A stretch of 64,000 bases of DNA from Crocinitomicaceae bacterium (GCA_016708105.1 JADJGJ010000001.1:1984001-2048000); one strand, 5' to 3'. Positions 17,484 through 27,317 are shown, numbered from the stretch's first letter. The notes: generated by a model from the sequence alone, not told the origin. A program made the numbers and translations.

Positions 17484-18683
17484 TCAGTGACTTTTCTTTT
17501 TCTCAGTTTCTGAAATATCTACATTTTTTCTTGCCACCATCAAACCAAACATCATAATAAGTGCTGTTAAAATAATCACCTGAATTATTACTGATCGGTT
17601 GACAATAGGTATTTGTTGTGCCTGGTCAATTGATAAAAAAAGTAAAATAGTAATTAAGCCTCTCGGCGAAATAAATAAGGCCGGGTTCAGCGGCATACCT
17701 GACAATTTGAGTTGAATCACCCTGATGGCAAAAATAATTCCAACAATACCAAACGACCACATAAGGGTTTCCATATTTAATATTTCAGCAGTTTCAATCA
17801 AATATCCAAACAGTAAAAAAAACAGGGCGCGCACCAAAAATGTTGCCTCACCGGTGAGCTCTTTAAACCGCTTAACCTCTTTGTTTAATTCTGCCGGGTC
17901 TAGCCTTTTAATCCATTTGAATTGTTTCAGTTCATCCAAATTGCCAATAAATAATCCAAACAACAAAATAAAAATCAGTGATGGTAAATGAAATGATTTT
18001 GCAATGGCATAAATTAATATCACCAATAATATAATGGGCACAAATTTAATGTGGTGTTCAATGCGCTTCAGCAATATTGCAAGCCCTAATGTTGCAATAA
18101 ATGAAACAATACCCATAATCAACACCTCTAGTCCAAAATAACTAAAAGCAGCAAAATCATACACCTCATTCAGTGCAATAAAATTGAAAAGTAGTACACC
18201 AAAAATATCTGAGAAACTACTTTCATACACAATGAATTCACGCTGTTTTTTATCCAAATTGCGTACACTGGGAATTGCAATAGCACTGCTGATTACAGCA
18301 ATAGGAATAGCATTTATCAAACTAAGTCTAAATGAAAAATTCCCGTAATAATAAAATAAAAATGCCATTAAAAAAGACATAGCAACCAGTGAAAGCAATG
18401 CACCAAAAACTGATTTACTCATCAATCTTAATTTAGATTTGTTCATCTCAACTTCCAATGATCCTTCCAACACAATTAAAATCAAACCAATAGTACCAAG
18501 CACAGGTAATACTTCAGTAAAATCAGGTAATTCTAAATAAAAAAATGAAGTAACCTGCCTAACAAACCAACCTAACAAAAGCAATAAAATAACTGACGGC
18601 ACCTTAGTTTTTGATGCAGTTAAATCAAAAATATAAGCAATTAGCAGTAATGAACAAATGGCAATTATGATAGTCTGAGTCAT
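17484..18683 (-). CDS. CPA-family cation:proton antiporter
   Basis: An integral membrane protein of 399 residues with about 11-12 hydrophobic helices and no cytoplasmic regulatory domain. It fits the Na+/H+ exchanger domain of the monovalent cation:proton antiporter-1/2 families: the early helices PSVILLLLLGWFVRQ and LILIVLEGSLEVEM, the helix pair around AIPIAVISSAIAIPSVRNL, and FSDIFGVLLFNFIAL. Physiological cation (Na+ or K+) cannot be told. The gene is monocistronic and converges with the DUF721 gene. Confidence 0.88.
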   Translation of the reverse strand: MTQTIIIAICSLLLIAYIFDLTASKTKVPSVILLLLLGWFVRQVTSFFYLELPDFTEVLPVLGTIGLILIVLEGSLEVEMNKSKLRLMSKSVFGALLSLVAMSFLMAFLFYYYGNFSFRLSLINAIPIAVISSAIAIPSVRNLDKKQREFIVYESSFSDIFGVLLFNFIALNEVYDFAAFSYFGLEVLIMGIVSFIATLGLAILLKRIEHHIKFVPIILLVILIYAIAKSFHLPSLIFILLFGLFIGNLDELKQFKWIKRLDPAELNKEVKRFKELTGEATFLVRALFFLLFGYLIETAEILNMETLMWSFGIVGIIFAIRVIQLKLSGMPLNPALFISPRGLITILLFLSIDQAQQIPIVNRSVIIQVIILTALIMMFGLMVARKNVDISETEKKKSH

Positions 18684-18815
18684 TCAGTATTTCAGCATTC
18701 GTTTGAAAAAAAAAACAGGGATGAATTTTCAGAATTAACACCCAAACTGCGAGGTAAATTTACAGATAATAAGCAATGTAAAAATTGTGCTTAGTCAATT
18801 TATATTCACAGTGAC

Positions 18816-19208
18816 TTATTCAAACACGTTGAGTTGGTAGGTGTCATAGGTGCCGTCACTCAAATAGAACTTGTACATGTAGGTACCGGCCGTGTCATGA
18901 CTTATTGGGTAATATGATGAGTCCTCCTTGAATTCAAGATTACAACTGCAACCCTCATACATAAGTTTTACTTTTATTTCTGTCAAAGCGCCGGTTTCAA
19001 CAGTTTCAAATTCAAGAAAATTGCCGCATGAATTTTCAATAATGTATTTAACTTTTAGCTCATGCATTACACCGGCCTGCAGGCTGTCCGGAAAATCACT
19101 CACCAGGGCTGACCCATATTTTTCTTCATCACATGCGTCATCAATTTGATCACAAGCCACTGCAACCAAAACTACCAGAAATATTATTGTCCAAATTTTA
19201 AATTTCAT
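18816..19208 (-). CDS. Small lipoprotein of unknown function
   Basis: 130 residues with a lipoprotein signal (MKFKIWTIIFLVVLVAVACD, lipobox VAVAC). The mature part contains four further Cys residues and beta-strand-like sequence (HELKVKYIIENSCGNFLEFETVE). It looks like a small secreted Ig-like domain. The ATG overlaps the stop of the PhoX-like gene by four bases (ATGA-type coupling), so the two are an operon. No family recognised. Confidence 0.78.
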   Translation of the reverse strand: MKFKIWTIIFLVVLVAVACDQIDDACDEEKYGSALVSDFPDSLQAGVMHELKVKYIIENSCGNFLEFETVETGALTEIKVKLMYEGCSCNLEFKEDSSYYPISHDTAGTYMYKFYLSDGTYDTYQLNVFE

Positions 19209-20704
19209 TTTCTGAATCCTTCAATCAATACGGTGCATGATCTGTTAAACGGTGCCGGGTTTGCTTTGTCCGGATGCATGATATTCAAAATCATAGATCC
19301 GTCAGGTAAAAATATCACCCCGGTTCCTTCAGTTCCTTTGGGCGTAACCGCAAAACGCATCAAATCATCAACCGTTGGATTTTCAATACTCATATCTAAA
19401 AAATACAACTCGTTGAAAAAAGTTTTGTTGTCAGCACCTGCCCTTCCTCTGTCAGCGCCATTGATATCTTCACAAAATACCAAATACGTTCTTCCTCCCA
19501 GAGTAACGGACGTAATGCAATCAGGGTTGGAAAAACAGCCGGAAGAATCAGAAAAAAATCCGCCTTCAAGATATGATCTCATGCTATTTGTCTGTGGGTC
19601 AAACGCTAAAATACGACCAAACGGATCATCAAATTCATTGCCTTGTCTATGTAAACCCGTCATCACATAATCTGGTACCGTACCTCCTTTGCTTATTCCA
19701 TCTGTCCAGTCAAACATATCTTCACCTGTTTCAGTGATATAAATTTTACCATTCACTTCCTGCATCCATTCATGACGAATGAACATAGAAGCGCCTTTTT
19801 CCATGGCAATTTTTGTACAGTTAATAAGTGAAACGGTGTCCATTGGTAAGGCTATCCAATCTCCACCTTGCCCGTCAGCACTTTGTTTATAGGCATACAA
19901 TTGCCCGTCTTCATATTGATTTGGTTTGGTTGCAATAAATTTCAAAAACACACCCGGGCTGTTGTCATCAGTCAAATAAACCGTTGTGCCATCACTCATA
20001 AACTGAATATCTTCATGTACGTAACGTCCCATTTTCCAATGTTTTTTAATTGCCTTACCGGTATGCGGATCCACTTCAACCACATATCCCATGTTTTGCC
20101 AAAGTGGTCTTCCGTTTTGAAATGAAGTATCGGTATGACCTTGTCCGTTTGACCAAAGCACACCGGTGTTTGGTGCCCACACCTCTTCACAGGTAAATAC
20201 CGTTCCGTTGGGTGAAATACTTCCGCCGCAATTTCTATCTGTTCCTCCAACGCCTGAAAAATCAACATGTTTAAATTCACCGGTTACTTCCCAACTTCCA
20301 TTTTTAAGTTCAATGTCAAAAACTGTTGCGCCTCCTCCATCTCCCAGATCAGCATTAGCGGCGCGTGTTTCATGTGATATGTATAATTTTCCTTTAGTAT
20401 CAGGTGATGATTTATCCGGAATAAAAACTGACAAATCAAAACTTCCTTTAGCCGGGAATTGTTTTCCATCAGCGCGGGTAACCAAATCAAATTCTTCTCT
20501 GAATAAAATTTTATACCTGAATCCATCTGGTAATAAAAGTGAATCCGTTGTAAAATTTGATTCAAGCGACGTGAACTGCGGAACGGTGTCAACAGTTACA
20601 GTTACCGCAGACGTGGTATCTTGATTAGAATTATTGTTTACATTTTTTTCTCCGGCGCAGCCAAAAAATAAAACTACAATCAGACTTAAAATAAATTGTT
20701 GCAT
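19205..20704 (-). CDS. PhoX-like (DUF839) phosphatase lipoprotein
   Basis: A 499-residue exported protein with a lipoprotein signal (MQQFILSLIVVLFFGCAGEK, Cys at residue 16). It shows the beta-propeller pattern of the PhoX/DUF839 family: GKLYISHETRAANADLG, GTDRNCGGSISPNGTVFTCEEVW, GYVVEVDPHTGKAIKKHWKMGRYVHED and TTVYLTDDNSPGVFLKF. PhoX enzymes are Ca/Fe-dependent alkaline phosphatases. This copy is shorter than classical PhoX (~600 residues) and lacks a Tat signal, so phosphatase activity is probable but not certain. Followed in the same operon by a small lipoprotein. Confidence 0.82.
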   Translation of the reverse strand: MQQFILSLIVVLFFGCAGEKNVNNNSNQDTTSAVTVTVDTVPQFTSLESNFTTDSLLLPDGFRYKILFREEFDLVTRADGKQFPAKGSFDLSVFIPDKSSPDTKGKLYISHETRAANADLGDGGGATVFDIELKNGSWEVTGEFKHVDFSGVGGTDRNCGGSISPNGTVFTCEEVWAPNTGVLWSNGQGHTDTSFQNGRPLWQNMGYVVEVDPHTGKAIKKHWKMGRYVHEDIQFMSDGTTVYLTDDNSPGVFLKFIATKPNQYEDGQLYAYKQSADGQGGDWIALPMDTVSLINCTKIAMEKGASMFIRHEWMQEVNGKIYITETGEDMFDWTDGISKGGTVPDYVMTGLHRQGNEFDDPFGRILAFDPQTNSMRSYLEGGFFSDSSGCFSNPDCITSVTLGGRTYLVFCEDINGADRGRAGADNKTFFNELYFLDMSIENPTVDDLMRFAVTPKGTEGTGVIFLPDGSMILNIMHPDKANPAPFNRSCTVLIEGFRK

Positions 20705-20820
20705 GGCTTTTTCTTTAGGGGATGTAAAGATAAAAAACTCTTTGGTGTGCGGTGTTAATAAACAGAGTATTGATATATAAGAAATATCCGCTTATTACAA
20801 TTTAATGTAATATCACAGCT

Positions 20821-21059
20821 ATCAGCCCAATACACTTTGATGAAAACACATGGACACTTGTTGAAGATTAGTTCAAGAGACAATCTGCTGTGGACATATC
20901 AATGTATTCAATCACAATGTTGCCAACTTCACCTACAACACAAACTTAATAGACACATTAAATCTGCATCTTGTCACTGCGCCTTCATGATACGCCGATG
21001 ACCATTTTGGAAAAATTGAAACCAGTCTGATAGCCTCAGCATCCAAACTTGGTGACTAG
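20821..21059 (+). pseudogene. Possible decayed gene fragment in a 383-base gap
   Basis: The gap between 20705 and 21087 holds no intact gene. From 20821 one plus frame reads ISPIHFDENTWTLVED then stops. Shifted by one frame, coding-like sequence continues from 20916 (NVANFTYNTNLIDTLNLHLV...), is interrupted by one TGA near 20970, and runs on (YADDHFGKIETSLIASASK) to a stop near 21059. This broken pattern suggests a remnant of the 3' part of a gene. No family recognised; it could also be chance. Confidence 0.25.
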
Positions 21060-21087
21060 ATTTTTATATTAATCGTACTTAATAAAC

Positions 21088-21465
21088 TTATTGCCTATAC
21101 CCAATATATGCTGCGCTGTCTCCATCATGGGCATAAGTAAAGGTCAGTTTTTCAGTTTCGCCTTGATACAAGAATTCATAGAGGCCATCATACGATCCTA
21201 CCAACTCAACATTCAAGCCATTGTTAGCAACAACTGGAGTAAAAGTAGAAAACAACGAGCCCATTACTTCAACCGTACTTTTATCTAATCGGGTAACAGA
21301 GACAACGTAACCAGAATTTATAATGGTATCATTTCCGTCAACTAAACCTTGAAAATTTCCACTGAAATTTCCCTCCATCAAAGTAGAAGGTTGATTTTTT
21401 TTACATGAGATCATCAAGCATGATCCGGCAAGCAATGCACCTAAAATAAATTTCATTTTTTTCAT
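21088..21465 (-). CDS. Small lipoprotein of unknown function
   Basis: About 125 residues. The ATG at 21465 is preferred to one at 21486 because it gives a compact lipoprotein signal (MKKMKFILGALLAGSCLMISC, lipobox LMISC). The mature part is beta-rich (MEGNFSGNFQGLVDGNDTI...VVSVTRLDKSTVEVMGSLF) and resembles small secreted beta-barrel or lipocalin-like domains, without a specific match. It stands alone, flanked by the decayed region and by a divergent T9SS nuclease gene. Confidence 0.75.
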   Translation of the reverse strand: MKKMKFILGALLAGSCLMISCKKNQPSTLMEGNFSGNFQGLVDGNDTIINSGYVVSVTRLDKSTVEVMGSLFSTFTPVVANNGLNVELVGSYDGLYEFLYQGETEKLTFTYAHDGDSAAYIGYRQ

Positions 21466-21688
21466 ACAGAGATTCGTTTTTTTCAATTCATTATTACCAA
21501 AGCATTATCCTTTTTTTATCGTGAGATAATTCTTTGCGTACTTCTATTTACCGAGCTAAAGGTAGCGAATTTTAATTTTTCAGCCATTTGATCTATAAAT
21601 GATTGATTTTAAAAGTTTATGCCATTCAATTTATAAAGAACTTTAAAGAGGCACAGGAATTGTAACAGCAGAGCAAAGAAAAAACAGG

Positions 21689-21696
21689 TAAATTTG
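21689..21696 (+). promoter_or_regulatory. -7 promoter element directly before the ATG at 21701
   Basis: TAAATTTG ends four bases before the ATG. With the usual start-site distance of this promoter class, the mRNA would begin at or next to the start codon. Confidence 0.4.
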
Positions 21697-21700
21697 ACCT

Positions 21701-22921
21701 ATGCGTAAATCAATTCTAACCCTCATCATCAGTTATCTATTTTCCATGAGTTTGTTCGCGCAGCTCACGGATACCTTGAGCGTGATGTCTTATAATCTAT
21801 TGAATTTCCCAAGCGCTTCACCTGAACGAATTGATACATTAAAAGGAATTTTGCAATATGTTCAGCCCGATATTTTAATGGTTTGTGAACTCACCAGCGG
21901 AGCAGGCGGAGACGATATTTTATTTAACGCATTAAATGTTGGCGGCATCACCAGTTATGAATCAGCAAGTTTTTCAGACGGACCTGATACGGATAATCTG
22001 GTCTATTATAATTCAGACAAACTTGGATTGAAAGAGCAAAACGTAATTTCAACTGCCTTGCGTGACATCAATGAATATGTATTGTACTACAAAAGCACTG
22101 ACATATCAACTACTACAGACACCACATTTTTTTACATTTACGTATGTCACCTTAAGGCAAGTTCAGGTTTTGAAGCAGAACGTAATGCAGAAGTACAGCA
22201 ATTAAAAAATTATCTGTCAACACGCACAAACAGGCAAAATGTGTTAATTGCAGGTGATTTTAATTTTTACGGAAGCGATACTGAACCAGCGTGGAATACT
22301 TTGCTGAGCGGTTCAGGCGTTACGATTGTTGACCCTATTAACAGCCCGGGACACTGGAATTCTAATTCATCTTTTGCATCTATTCATACACAAAGCACGC
22401 GCACAGCAAGCTTTGGTGGTGGTAGCACCGGAGGTATGGATGATCGGTTTGATTTTATTTTCATTTCGCCTGATCTCACTAATTATGGCAATGATGCCAA
22501 ATACGTAACAGGCACTTACAAACCTATTGGTCAGGATGGATTACACTACAACGATGCACTCATTGATGCTCCTCTTAACACAACAGTTCCCTTAAGTGTA
22601 TTATATAATTTATACAACATGTCTGACCACCTACCCGTGTTTATGAAAATTTCTGTTGCAACAATTACCAATGATTTACCGGAATCATTGAACGGAATTA
22701 AAATATGGTATGATCAGTCAACCGATAAAATCAGATTTCAAACTGAACAGCAGCATGAACTCAATGGTCCTTTTTCAGTATGTGACCTGAGCGGAAAAAT
22801 TGTTTTACAACAAGATTTTTTAAATGCTGATCAAACACTCAGCACTGAACTCCTTGATTCAGGATTATACATTTTACAAATGGAAAAATACCAATATCGC
22901 TTTAAGTTTTTGGTACCGTAA
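21701..22921 (+). CDS. Secreted endonuclease/exonuclease/phosphatase-fold protein with T9SS type A tail
   Basis: 406 residues: signal peptide (MRKSILTLIISYLFSMSLFAQ) followed by an EEP domain with LSVMSYNLLNFP, the metal-binding Glu in ILMVCELTS, VCHLKASSG, IAGDFNFYGSD, and the terminal SDHLPVFM (catalytic Asp-His). The last ~75 residues are a type A sorting domain (NGIKIWYDQSTDKIRF...GLYILQMEKYQYRFKFLV), so the enzyme is exported through the type IX system. Substrates of such proteins include extracellular DNA, sphingomyelin or inositol phosphates; which applies is not visible. The gene converges on the YwqK-like gene with a four-base gap. Confidence 0.9.
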   Translation: MRKSILTLIISYLFSMSLFAQLTDTLSVMSYNLLNFPSASPERIDTLKGILQYVQPDILMVCELTSGAGGDDILFNALNVGGITSYESASFSDGPDTDNLVYYNSDKLGLKEQNVISTALRDINEYVLYYKSTDISTTTDTTFFYIYVCHLKASSGFEAERNAEVQQLKNYLSTRTNRQNVLIAGDFNFYGSDTEPAWNTLLSGSGVTIVDPINSPGHWNSNSSFASIHTQSTRTASFGGGSTGGMDDRFDFIFISPDLTNYGNDAKYVTGTYKPIGQDGLHYNDALIDAPLNTTVPLSVLYNLYNMSDHLPVFMKISVATITNDLPESLNGIKIWYDQSTDKIRFQTEQQHELNGPFSVCDLSGKIVLQQDFLNADQTLSTELLDSGLYILQMEKYQYRFKFLVP

Positions 22922-22925
22922 AAGT

Positions 22926-23945
22926 TTATTCTTTTTTCTTCTTTTTACCGCCATCCTGATTTTCTTCACCTTCACCGGTATCCGTCTTTTTTTCTTCTTC
23001 AGGCGCAGCAACTTCTTCACCAAACTCATTGTAATAATGCTCTTCAACTACCACACCTTTTTTATAGATAGCGCTGTATTTTAGCGTGTTTTTATCATCA
23101 TCATAGTATTCTTCAAAAATTCCCCAGCGCACCCCTTTTTTATAATTTTCTACTGTCCATTTTCTGCCGGTCATGTAAAAGCGTTTGCACTCTCCTTCCA
23201 ATACACCGTTTTCATGATTTTCAGTATAAAACAATACCCCTGTTTCATAGTAATAAGATGAGGGGCCGGTTTTTTTATCATTGATATATTGTTGTTCTGA
23301 TTCTACCTTTCCATCCAAAAAATAGGTACGATACATGCCATCAAATTTTCCGTTTTTGTATTCAATTTCTTTTTTCAAAGCGCCGCCCGGATAAAACTCT
23401 TGTTTTTTTCCATTGAGCTGACCCATTTTCCACATTTCAATTTTTTCGATGGTGGAGTCAGCAAAATAATATCGTTGTTCACCATCAGCAGCACCCATTA
23501 CAAAAGTTTTTTCCCATTTGAGAGAACCATCTTCGCGGTAAAATTTCCAGGTACCGTTTTCTTTTCCTAAACCTTCAGTATCATGGGCGCGAATCAGGTT
23601 AATATTGCCATTTTCATAGTACACGGTATCAATACCAAACGACCACCCATTTTTATATTCAAGATACATCCATACATTTCCATTGTTGTGACATACTTTA
23701 CAACGACCACTATATACGGCCTGTGTCTTTTTATTATACACAATATCTTTGTCTTCACCGTTGATATTTACCTTGTCAACGTAGACCAAATTTTCACAAT
23801 CAGGCACCATTCTGAAACGGGGATCTCGGCACAAAGGCGGTTTCACTTCATTGGTTTGTTTATTTTCACCAGAATCAGGCGTGAGATTCTGTGCAAAAGC
23901 AATTCCTGAAAAAAATATCCAGGCTAAAATTGAAATATGTTTCAT
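22926..23945 (-). CDS. Secreted MORN/YwqK-type repeat protein
   Basis: 339 residues with a signal peptide (MKHISILAWIFFSGIAFAQ). After a short Cys-containing segment (KVCHNNGNVWMYLEYKNGWSFG) come about nine MORN_2-like repeats, for example GTWKFYREDGSLKWEKTF, GKKQEFYPGGALKKEIEYKNG and GPSSYYYETGVLFYTENHENG. The C-terminus is low-complexity and charged (EEEKKTDTGEGEENQDGGKK). It resembles the lipoprotein at 13778-14671 but has a cleavable signal and different flanks, so it is a family relative and not a recent copy. Function unknown. Confidence 0.83.
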   Translation of the reverse strand: MKHISILAWIFFSGIAFAQNLTPDSGENKQTNEVKPPLCRDPRFRMVPDCENLVYVDKVNINGEDKDIVYNKKTQAVYSGRCKVCHNNGNVWMYLEYKNGWSFGIDTVYYENGNINLIRAHDTEGLGKENGTWKFYREDGSLKWEKTFVMGAADGEQRYYFADSTIEKIEMWKMGQLNGKKQEFYPGGALKKEIEYKNGKFDGMYRTYFLDGKVESEQQYINDKKTGPSSYYYETGVLFYTENHENGVLEGECKRFYMTGRKWTVENYKKGVRWGIFEEYYDDDKNTLKYSAIYKKGVVVEEHYYNEFGEEVAAPEEEKKTDTGEGEENQDGGKKKKKE

Positions 23946-24079
23946 ACAACAAATTATAAATGAAAGAGACTACAATGCAAATATCATGAGGCATTCAGAT
24001 TGGTAAAAATCAACACCAAAAATCTGCCGGCAAATAATTACAGGGCTTAAATTAATAAAAATGCTTTCAATTAGTGTGC

Positions 24080-24484
24080 CTAAGCTGAAATTCGGCGATG
24101 TTTGTTCAAAACTTCACGCACCTTTTCAGGCACGGGTATAGTTTTACCAATGGTGTAGTCAAGACAAACCACCACTGATTCTCCATAGGTTTTCAGCACA
24201 TCATTCTGATCTTTCACCTCATACGAAAGGGTGAAACTTTTTTCACCAATGTGAGCACAACTCACTTCAATTCTGATTTGATCAGTGAGATAAACCGGCA
24301 CATGATATTCAATGGTGTTTTTTTTCAAGATAAAACCAAATTTTTTCCAATCCCAATCAGTGCCTAAATCTGTGACAAAAAATGTCATGCGAGAAGATTC
24401 AAAATAATGAAGGTAAGCAGCGTTGTGTACGTGACCTCCCATATCGCAATCAGCATATCTGATTTGAATTTTTGTTGAAATCAT
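24080..24484 (-). CDS. Acyl-CoA thioesterase, 4-hydroxybenzoyl-CoA thioesterase-like hot-dog protein
   Basis: A 134-residue single hot-dog domain. The N-terminal IRYADCDMGGHVHNAAYLHYFE contains the conserved Asp and the NxxYxxYFE-like helix of YbgC/4HBT-type thioesterases. The rest forms a standard antiparallel sheet (KKNTIEYHVPVYLTDQIRIEV). It probably hydrolyses an acyl-CoA, substrate unknown. The ATG overlaps the stop of the upstream dehydratase gene by four bases, so both are translated from one mRNA. Confidence 0.88.
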   Translation of the reverse strand: MISTKIQIRYADCDMGGHVHNAAYLHYFESSRMTFFVTDLGTDWDWKKFGFILKKNTIEYHVPVYLTDQIRIEVSCAHIGEKSFTLSYEVKDQNDVLKTYGESVVVCLDYTIGKTIPVPEKVREVLNKHRRISA

Positions 24485-26358
24485 TTGTCAAGGTTTTCGT
24501 AGATGGAGTTATTGCTTTTAAATTCAGGCACAATCTCTTTCATCAAACGCACAATTTCAGTATTGTTTTGTCCGTCAAAGAGACTGGTAAGTTTTTCAAT
24601 GGATTTTGAAATTTCATTAAAGTCATATTCTCTGACACGTGCAATTAAAATTTGCGGATGGTGTGTTGGAATGGTATTCTCTTCATTAGTGAGTAATTCT
24701 TCATACAATTTTTCACCCGGGCGCAAGCCGGTAATTTTTATGTAAATGTCTTTATTTGGTTCAAATCCTGACAGCTTGATCATTTTAACTGCCAGATCAT
24801 AAATGCGCACAGATTCTCCCATGTCAAACACAAAAATTTCTTTCCCCTGCCCCATCATGCCTGCCTCAAGCACCAGCTGACAAGCCTCAGGTATTGTCAT
24901 AAAAAACCGGGTAATGTTTTTATCGGTAACCGTGATTGGTCCGCCTGATTCAATTTGTTTTTTGAAAAGCGGAATTACAGATCCGTTTGAACCCAGCACA
25001 TTTCCAAAACGCGTGGTAATAAATTTTGTAGCACCAATTGCGTTGGCAGACTGTGCGTATATTTCAGCAATACGTTTTGAACAACCCATCACATTAGTTG
25101 GATTCACTGCTTTGTCAGTAGAGATGAGTACAAATTTTTCAACCTTATATTTCACCGCTAAATCAACCATGTTTTTTGAACCTAATACATTGGTTAAAAT
25201 GGCTTCTGACGGATTATCTTCCATCAAAGGCACATGCTTGTATGCACCGGCATGAAAAACATACTGCGGTTTAAAAGTACGAAACACATTTTCAAGCCGA
25301 TTGACATTTCTGATATCGGCAATAACAGATTCAGTAAACTGCTTTTGCCTTTTCTCGGTGAGCTCCATTTCTAATTCGTACAAAGGAGACTCAGCCTGAT
25401 CAAGCATGATGATTCTTTTAGGGCTGTATTCAACTAATTGTCTCACTAACTCACTGCCAATCGAACCTGCTGCACCGGTCACCAAAATAATCTTACCAAC
25501 AAACTCTTGTGTCAGCTGATCCTGATCTAATTTAATAGATTCACGTCCTAACAAATCTTCAATACGTATTGGTGTGATTTGTCCTGAAGTAAATTCACCA
25601 TTCATCCATTTGCTTGGTGAGGGCACATTTAACACTTCTACATTATTTGCAAGACAAATATCTATGACGGCTCGTTTATTTCGGTTATCCGGATTTTTAA
25701 TAGCAAGAATAATTTTGCGGATATTTTTTGTCTTGATCACCTGTTCTAATTTTGATGAATGAAAAATCGGAATTCCTTCCATCATACTTCTATCTTTCAA
25801 TTTATCATCATCAATATAGCATACTACGTGTCCGTCTACATTTGCTTCTTTATCAAGTGTGTGTTTAGTGATCAAACCATATATACCGGCACCATACACC
25901 GCAACAGCAATTTCAGATTTTGAGCTTTTGATATCTTGTATGTATAATAGTTTTATTGCAAATCTGAATACCAAAAGAAAACTTATACTCACAAAAAATT
26001 CAACCACTAAAACAGAAATGGGGAATAAAAAAGTACCGGCAATCCAGTAGAATTTTATCACCGAATAAACAGCCAGCAAAAAAGTACCTGAGAGCATGGC
26101 ATAAATCACCCGTTTGACATCTTGTGAACCCGTATGCCTTAAAATACTTGTATGAATTTTGAATGTGAAAAAACAGATGCCCCTAATTACTAAAAACACG
26201 GGTAAACCATTCAGAAAAATATCCAACTCTTCATCAAACGGGATATTCACCACATCAAACCGAATGAGGTAAGCAATGATCAGTGAAAAGAATACCAGTA
26301 CAAGGTCAATACTTAAAATGACCCAGCGAGGAGTTATGCGTTGTGGAATATGAATCAC
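24481..26358 (-). CDS. Membrane-bound UDP-sugar 4,6-dehydratase (CapD/PglF/WbpM type)
   Basis: Nucleotide-diphospho-sugar epimerase/dehydratase of 625 residues. It has four N-terminal transmembrane helices (residues ~13-115), an intermediate CoA-binding-like Rossmann domain (AVYGAGIYGLITKHTL), and a C-terminal SDR domain. The latter holds the NAD site VTGAAGSIGSELVRQL, the segment GAYKHVPLMEDNPSEA, and a catalytic TDKAVNPTNVMGCSKRIAE in which Tyr of YxxxK is replaced by Met, as in the WbpM/PglF group. These enzymes start synthesis of di-N-acetylbacillosamine or QuiNAc for surface glycans. No glycosyltransferase cluster is adjacent; only a thioesterase follows. Confidence 0.92.
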   Translation of the reverse strand: MIHIPQRITPRWVILSIDLVLVFFSLIIAYLIRFDVVNIPFDEELDIFLNGLPVFLVIRGICFFTFKIHTSILRHTGSQDVKRVIYAMLSGTFLLAVYSVIKFYWIAGTFLFPISVLVVEFFVSISFLLVFRFAIKLLYIQDIKSSKSEIAVAVYGAGIYGLITKHTLDKEANVDGHVVCYIDDDKLKDRSMMEGIPIFHSSKLEQVIKTKNIRKIILAIKNPDNRNKRAVIDICLANNVEVLNVPSPSKWMNGEFTSGQITPIRIEDLLGRESIKLDQDQLTQEFVGKIILVTGAAGSIGSELVRQLVEYSPKRIIMLDQAESPLYELEMELTEKRQKQFTESVIADIRNVNRLENVFRTFKPQYVFHAGAYKHVPLMEDNPSEAILTNVLGSKNMVDLAVKYKVEKFVLISTDKAVNPTNVMGCSKRIAEIYAQSANAIGATKFITTRFGNVLGSNGSVIPLFKKQIESGGPITVTDKNITRFFMTIPEACQLVLEAGMMGQGKEIFVFDMGESVRIYDLAVKMIKLSGFEPNKDIYIKITGLRPGEKLYEELLTNEENTIPTHHPQILIARVREYDFNEISKSIEKLTSLFDGQNNTEIVRLMKEIVPEFKSNNSIYENLDK

Positions 26359-26362
26359 GCTA

Positions 26363-26370
26363 CAAAATTA
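26363..26370 (-). promoter_or_regulatory. -7 promoter element for the dehydratase-thioesterase operon
   Basis: TAATTTTG on the minus strand, four bases before the ATG at 26358. Another case of a promoter element nearly touching the start codon. Confidence 0.4.
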
Positions 26371-26432
26371 GTGATTGTCTTGCATCATACGTAAAACAAC
26401 AGAAAAGTAGACAAGATTTATGCCTTTTTTTT

Positions 26433-27314
26433 TCAGAATACATGAAAGCGCTCACGATTATGATCAAACTTAGCCATTATATCCTCTGCTTCTTTTCTAG
26501 TAATTGGAAAATTATTCAGTACAATATCCTGATGCTTATTGCCTTTGCCTTGTCCTTCAAAATAAACTTTTTCAGCAGTGAGGTATGCCTGTTCTTCTTG
26601 CTTCAAATAGAACAGATGAAATTTTGTGAACCTATTTCCTGTGCCTTTACCAATACTCTCAAGTGCCAACACCGGATTAATTCTGAGACTTTCAACCAAA
26701 TCAGTGGTTACTACAATACTCTCAAAATCTCGGTGTAAGGTAAATTTTGGAAACCATTGATTGGTGTTTTCTGAAAAAGGATATTCTTTCGTTTTTAATG
26801 TGGCAATGACAGGACCACTTAACATAATTGCAGCTTCAATAATCCAAATTAACAGGAGTTGCCAACCATTGATAACGCTACCAAATACTGACCACATGCC
26901 GTAATCCAAAGCATATCCCATGGCGCTGAAAGACTCTTTAGGCTGTAGTATCCAAGGAACCATAGAAAGGTATGATGTAAAATCTTTATCACCTGGAAAT
27001 AAAGCAATAGACAAATAAGCTGTCCAGGCAAAATAAACACCAAAAAAACCTATCACAAGGGCATGAATAATGCGTGCTTTTCTATTCCTGTTTTTAGCTA
27101 GCCTGGCAAGCAAAAGAATAATAATACCAATGATCAATGAATATCCAACACAAATAACAATATTCAGATAAACAACCGGAATGAGAAAAAGTAAAATGGC
27201 GTAAATAAACGCAAGAAACCAAATGACGACTAGGGCAATCAGCGTAGTGAGAACCAAGCCCGGTACGCTCACTTTACCTGATTCTCTGTAGTATCCGGTT
27301 TCAGTTAACAGCAT
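26433..27314 (-). CDS. Multi-pass membrane protein of unknown function
   Basis: 293 residues. The first ~190 residues contain about five hydrophobic helices (for example VPGLVLTTLIALVVIWFLAF and VVYLNIVICVGYSLIIGIII). The C-terminal ~100 residues are soluble (FTLHRDFESIVVTTDLVESL ... ITRKEAEDIMAKFDHNRERF). It starts three bases after the stop of the LURP-one-like gene, on the same strand, so both belong to one operon. I do not recognise a family; the soluble tail could sense or bind a ligand supplied by the partner. Confidence 0.78.
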   Translation of the reverse strand: MLLTETGYYRESGKVSVPGLVLTTLIALVVIWFLAFIYAILLFLIPVVYLNIVICVGYSLIIGIIILLLARLAKNRNRKARIIHALVIGFFGVYFAWTAYLSIALFPGDKDFTSYLSMVPWILQPKESFSAMGYALDYGMWSVFGSVINGWQLLLIWIIEAAIMLSGPVIATLKTKEYPFSENTNQWFPKFTLHRDFESIVVTTDLVESLRINPVLALESIGKGTGNRFTKFHLFYLKQEEQAYLTAEKVYFEGQGKGNKHQDIVLNNFPITRKEAEDIMAKFDHNRERFHVF

Positions 27315-27317
27315 ATT

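Noticed and set aside
20166..20624. 152-codon plus-strand ORF
   Set aside because: Antisense to the PhoX-like gene; composition follows the real gene on the other strand.
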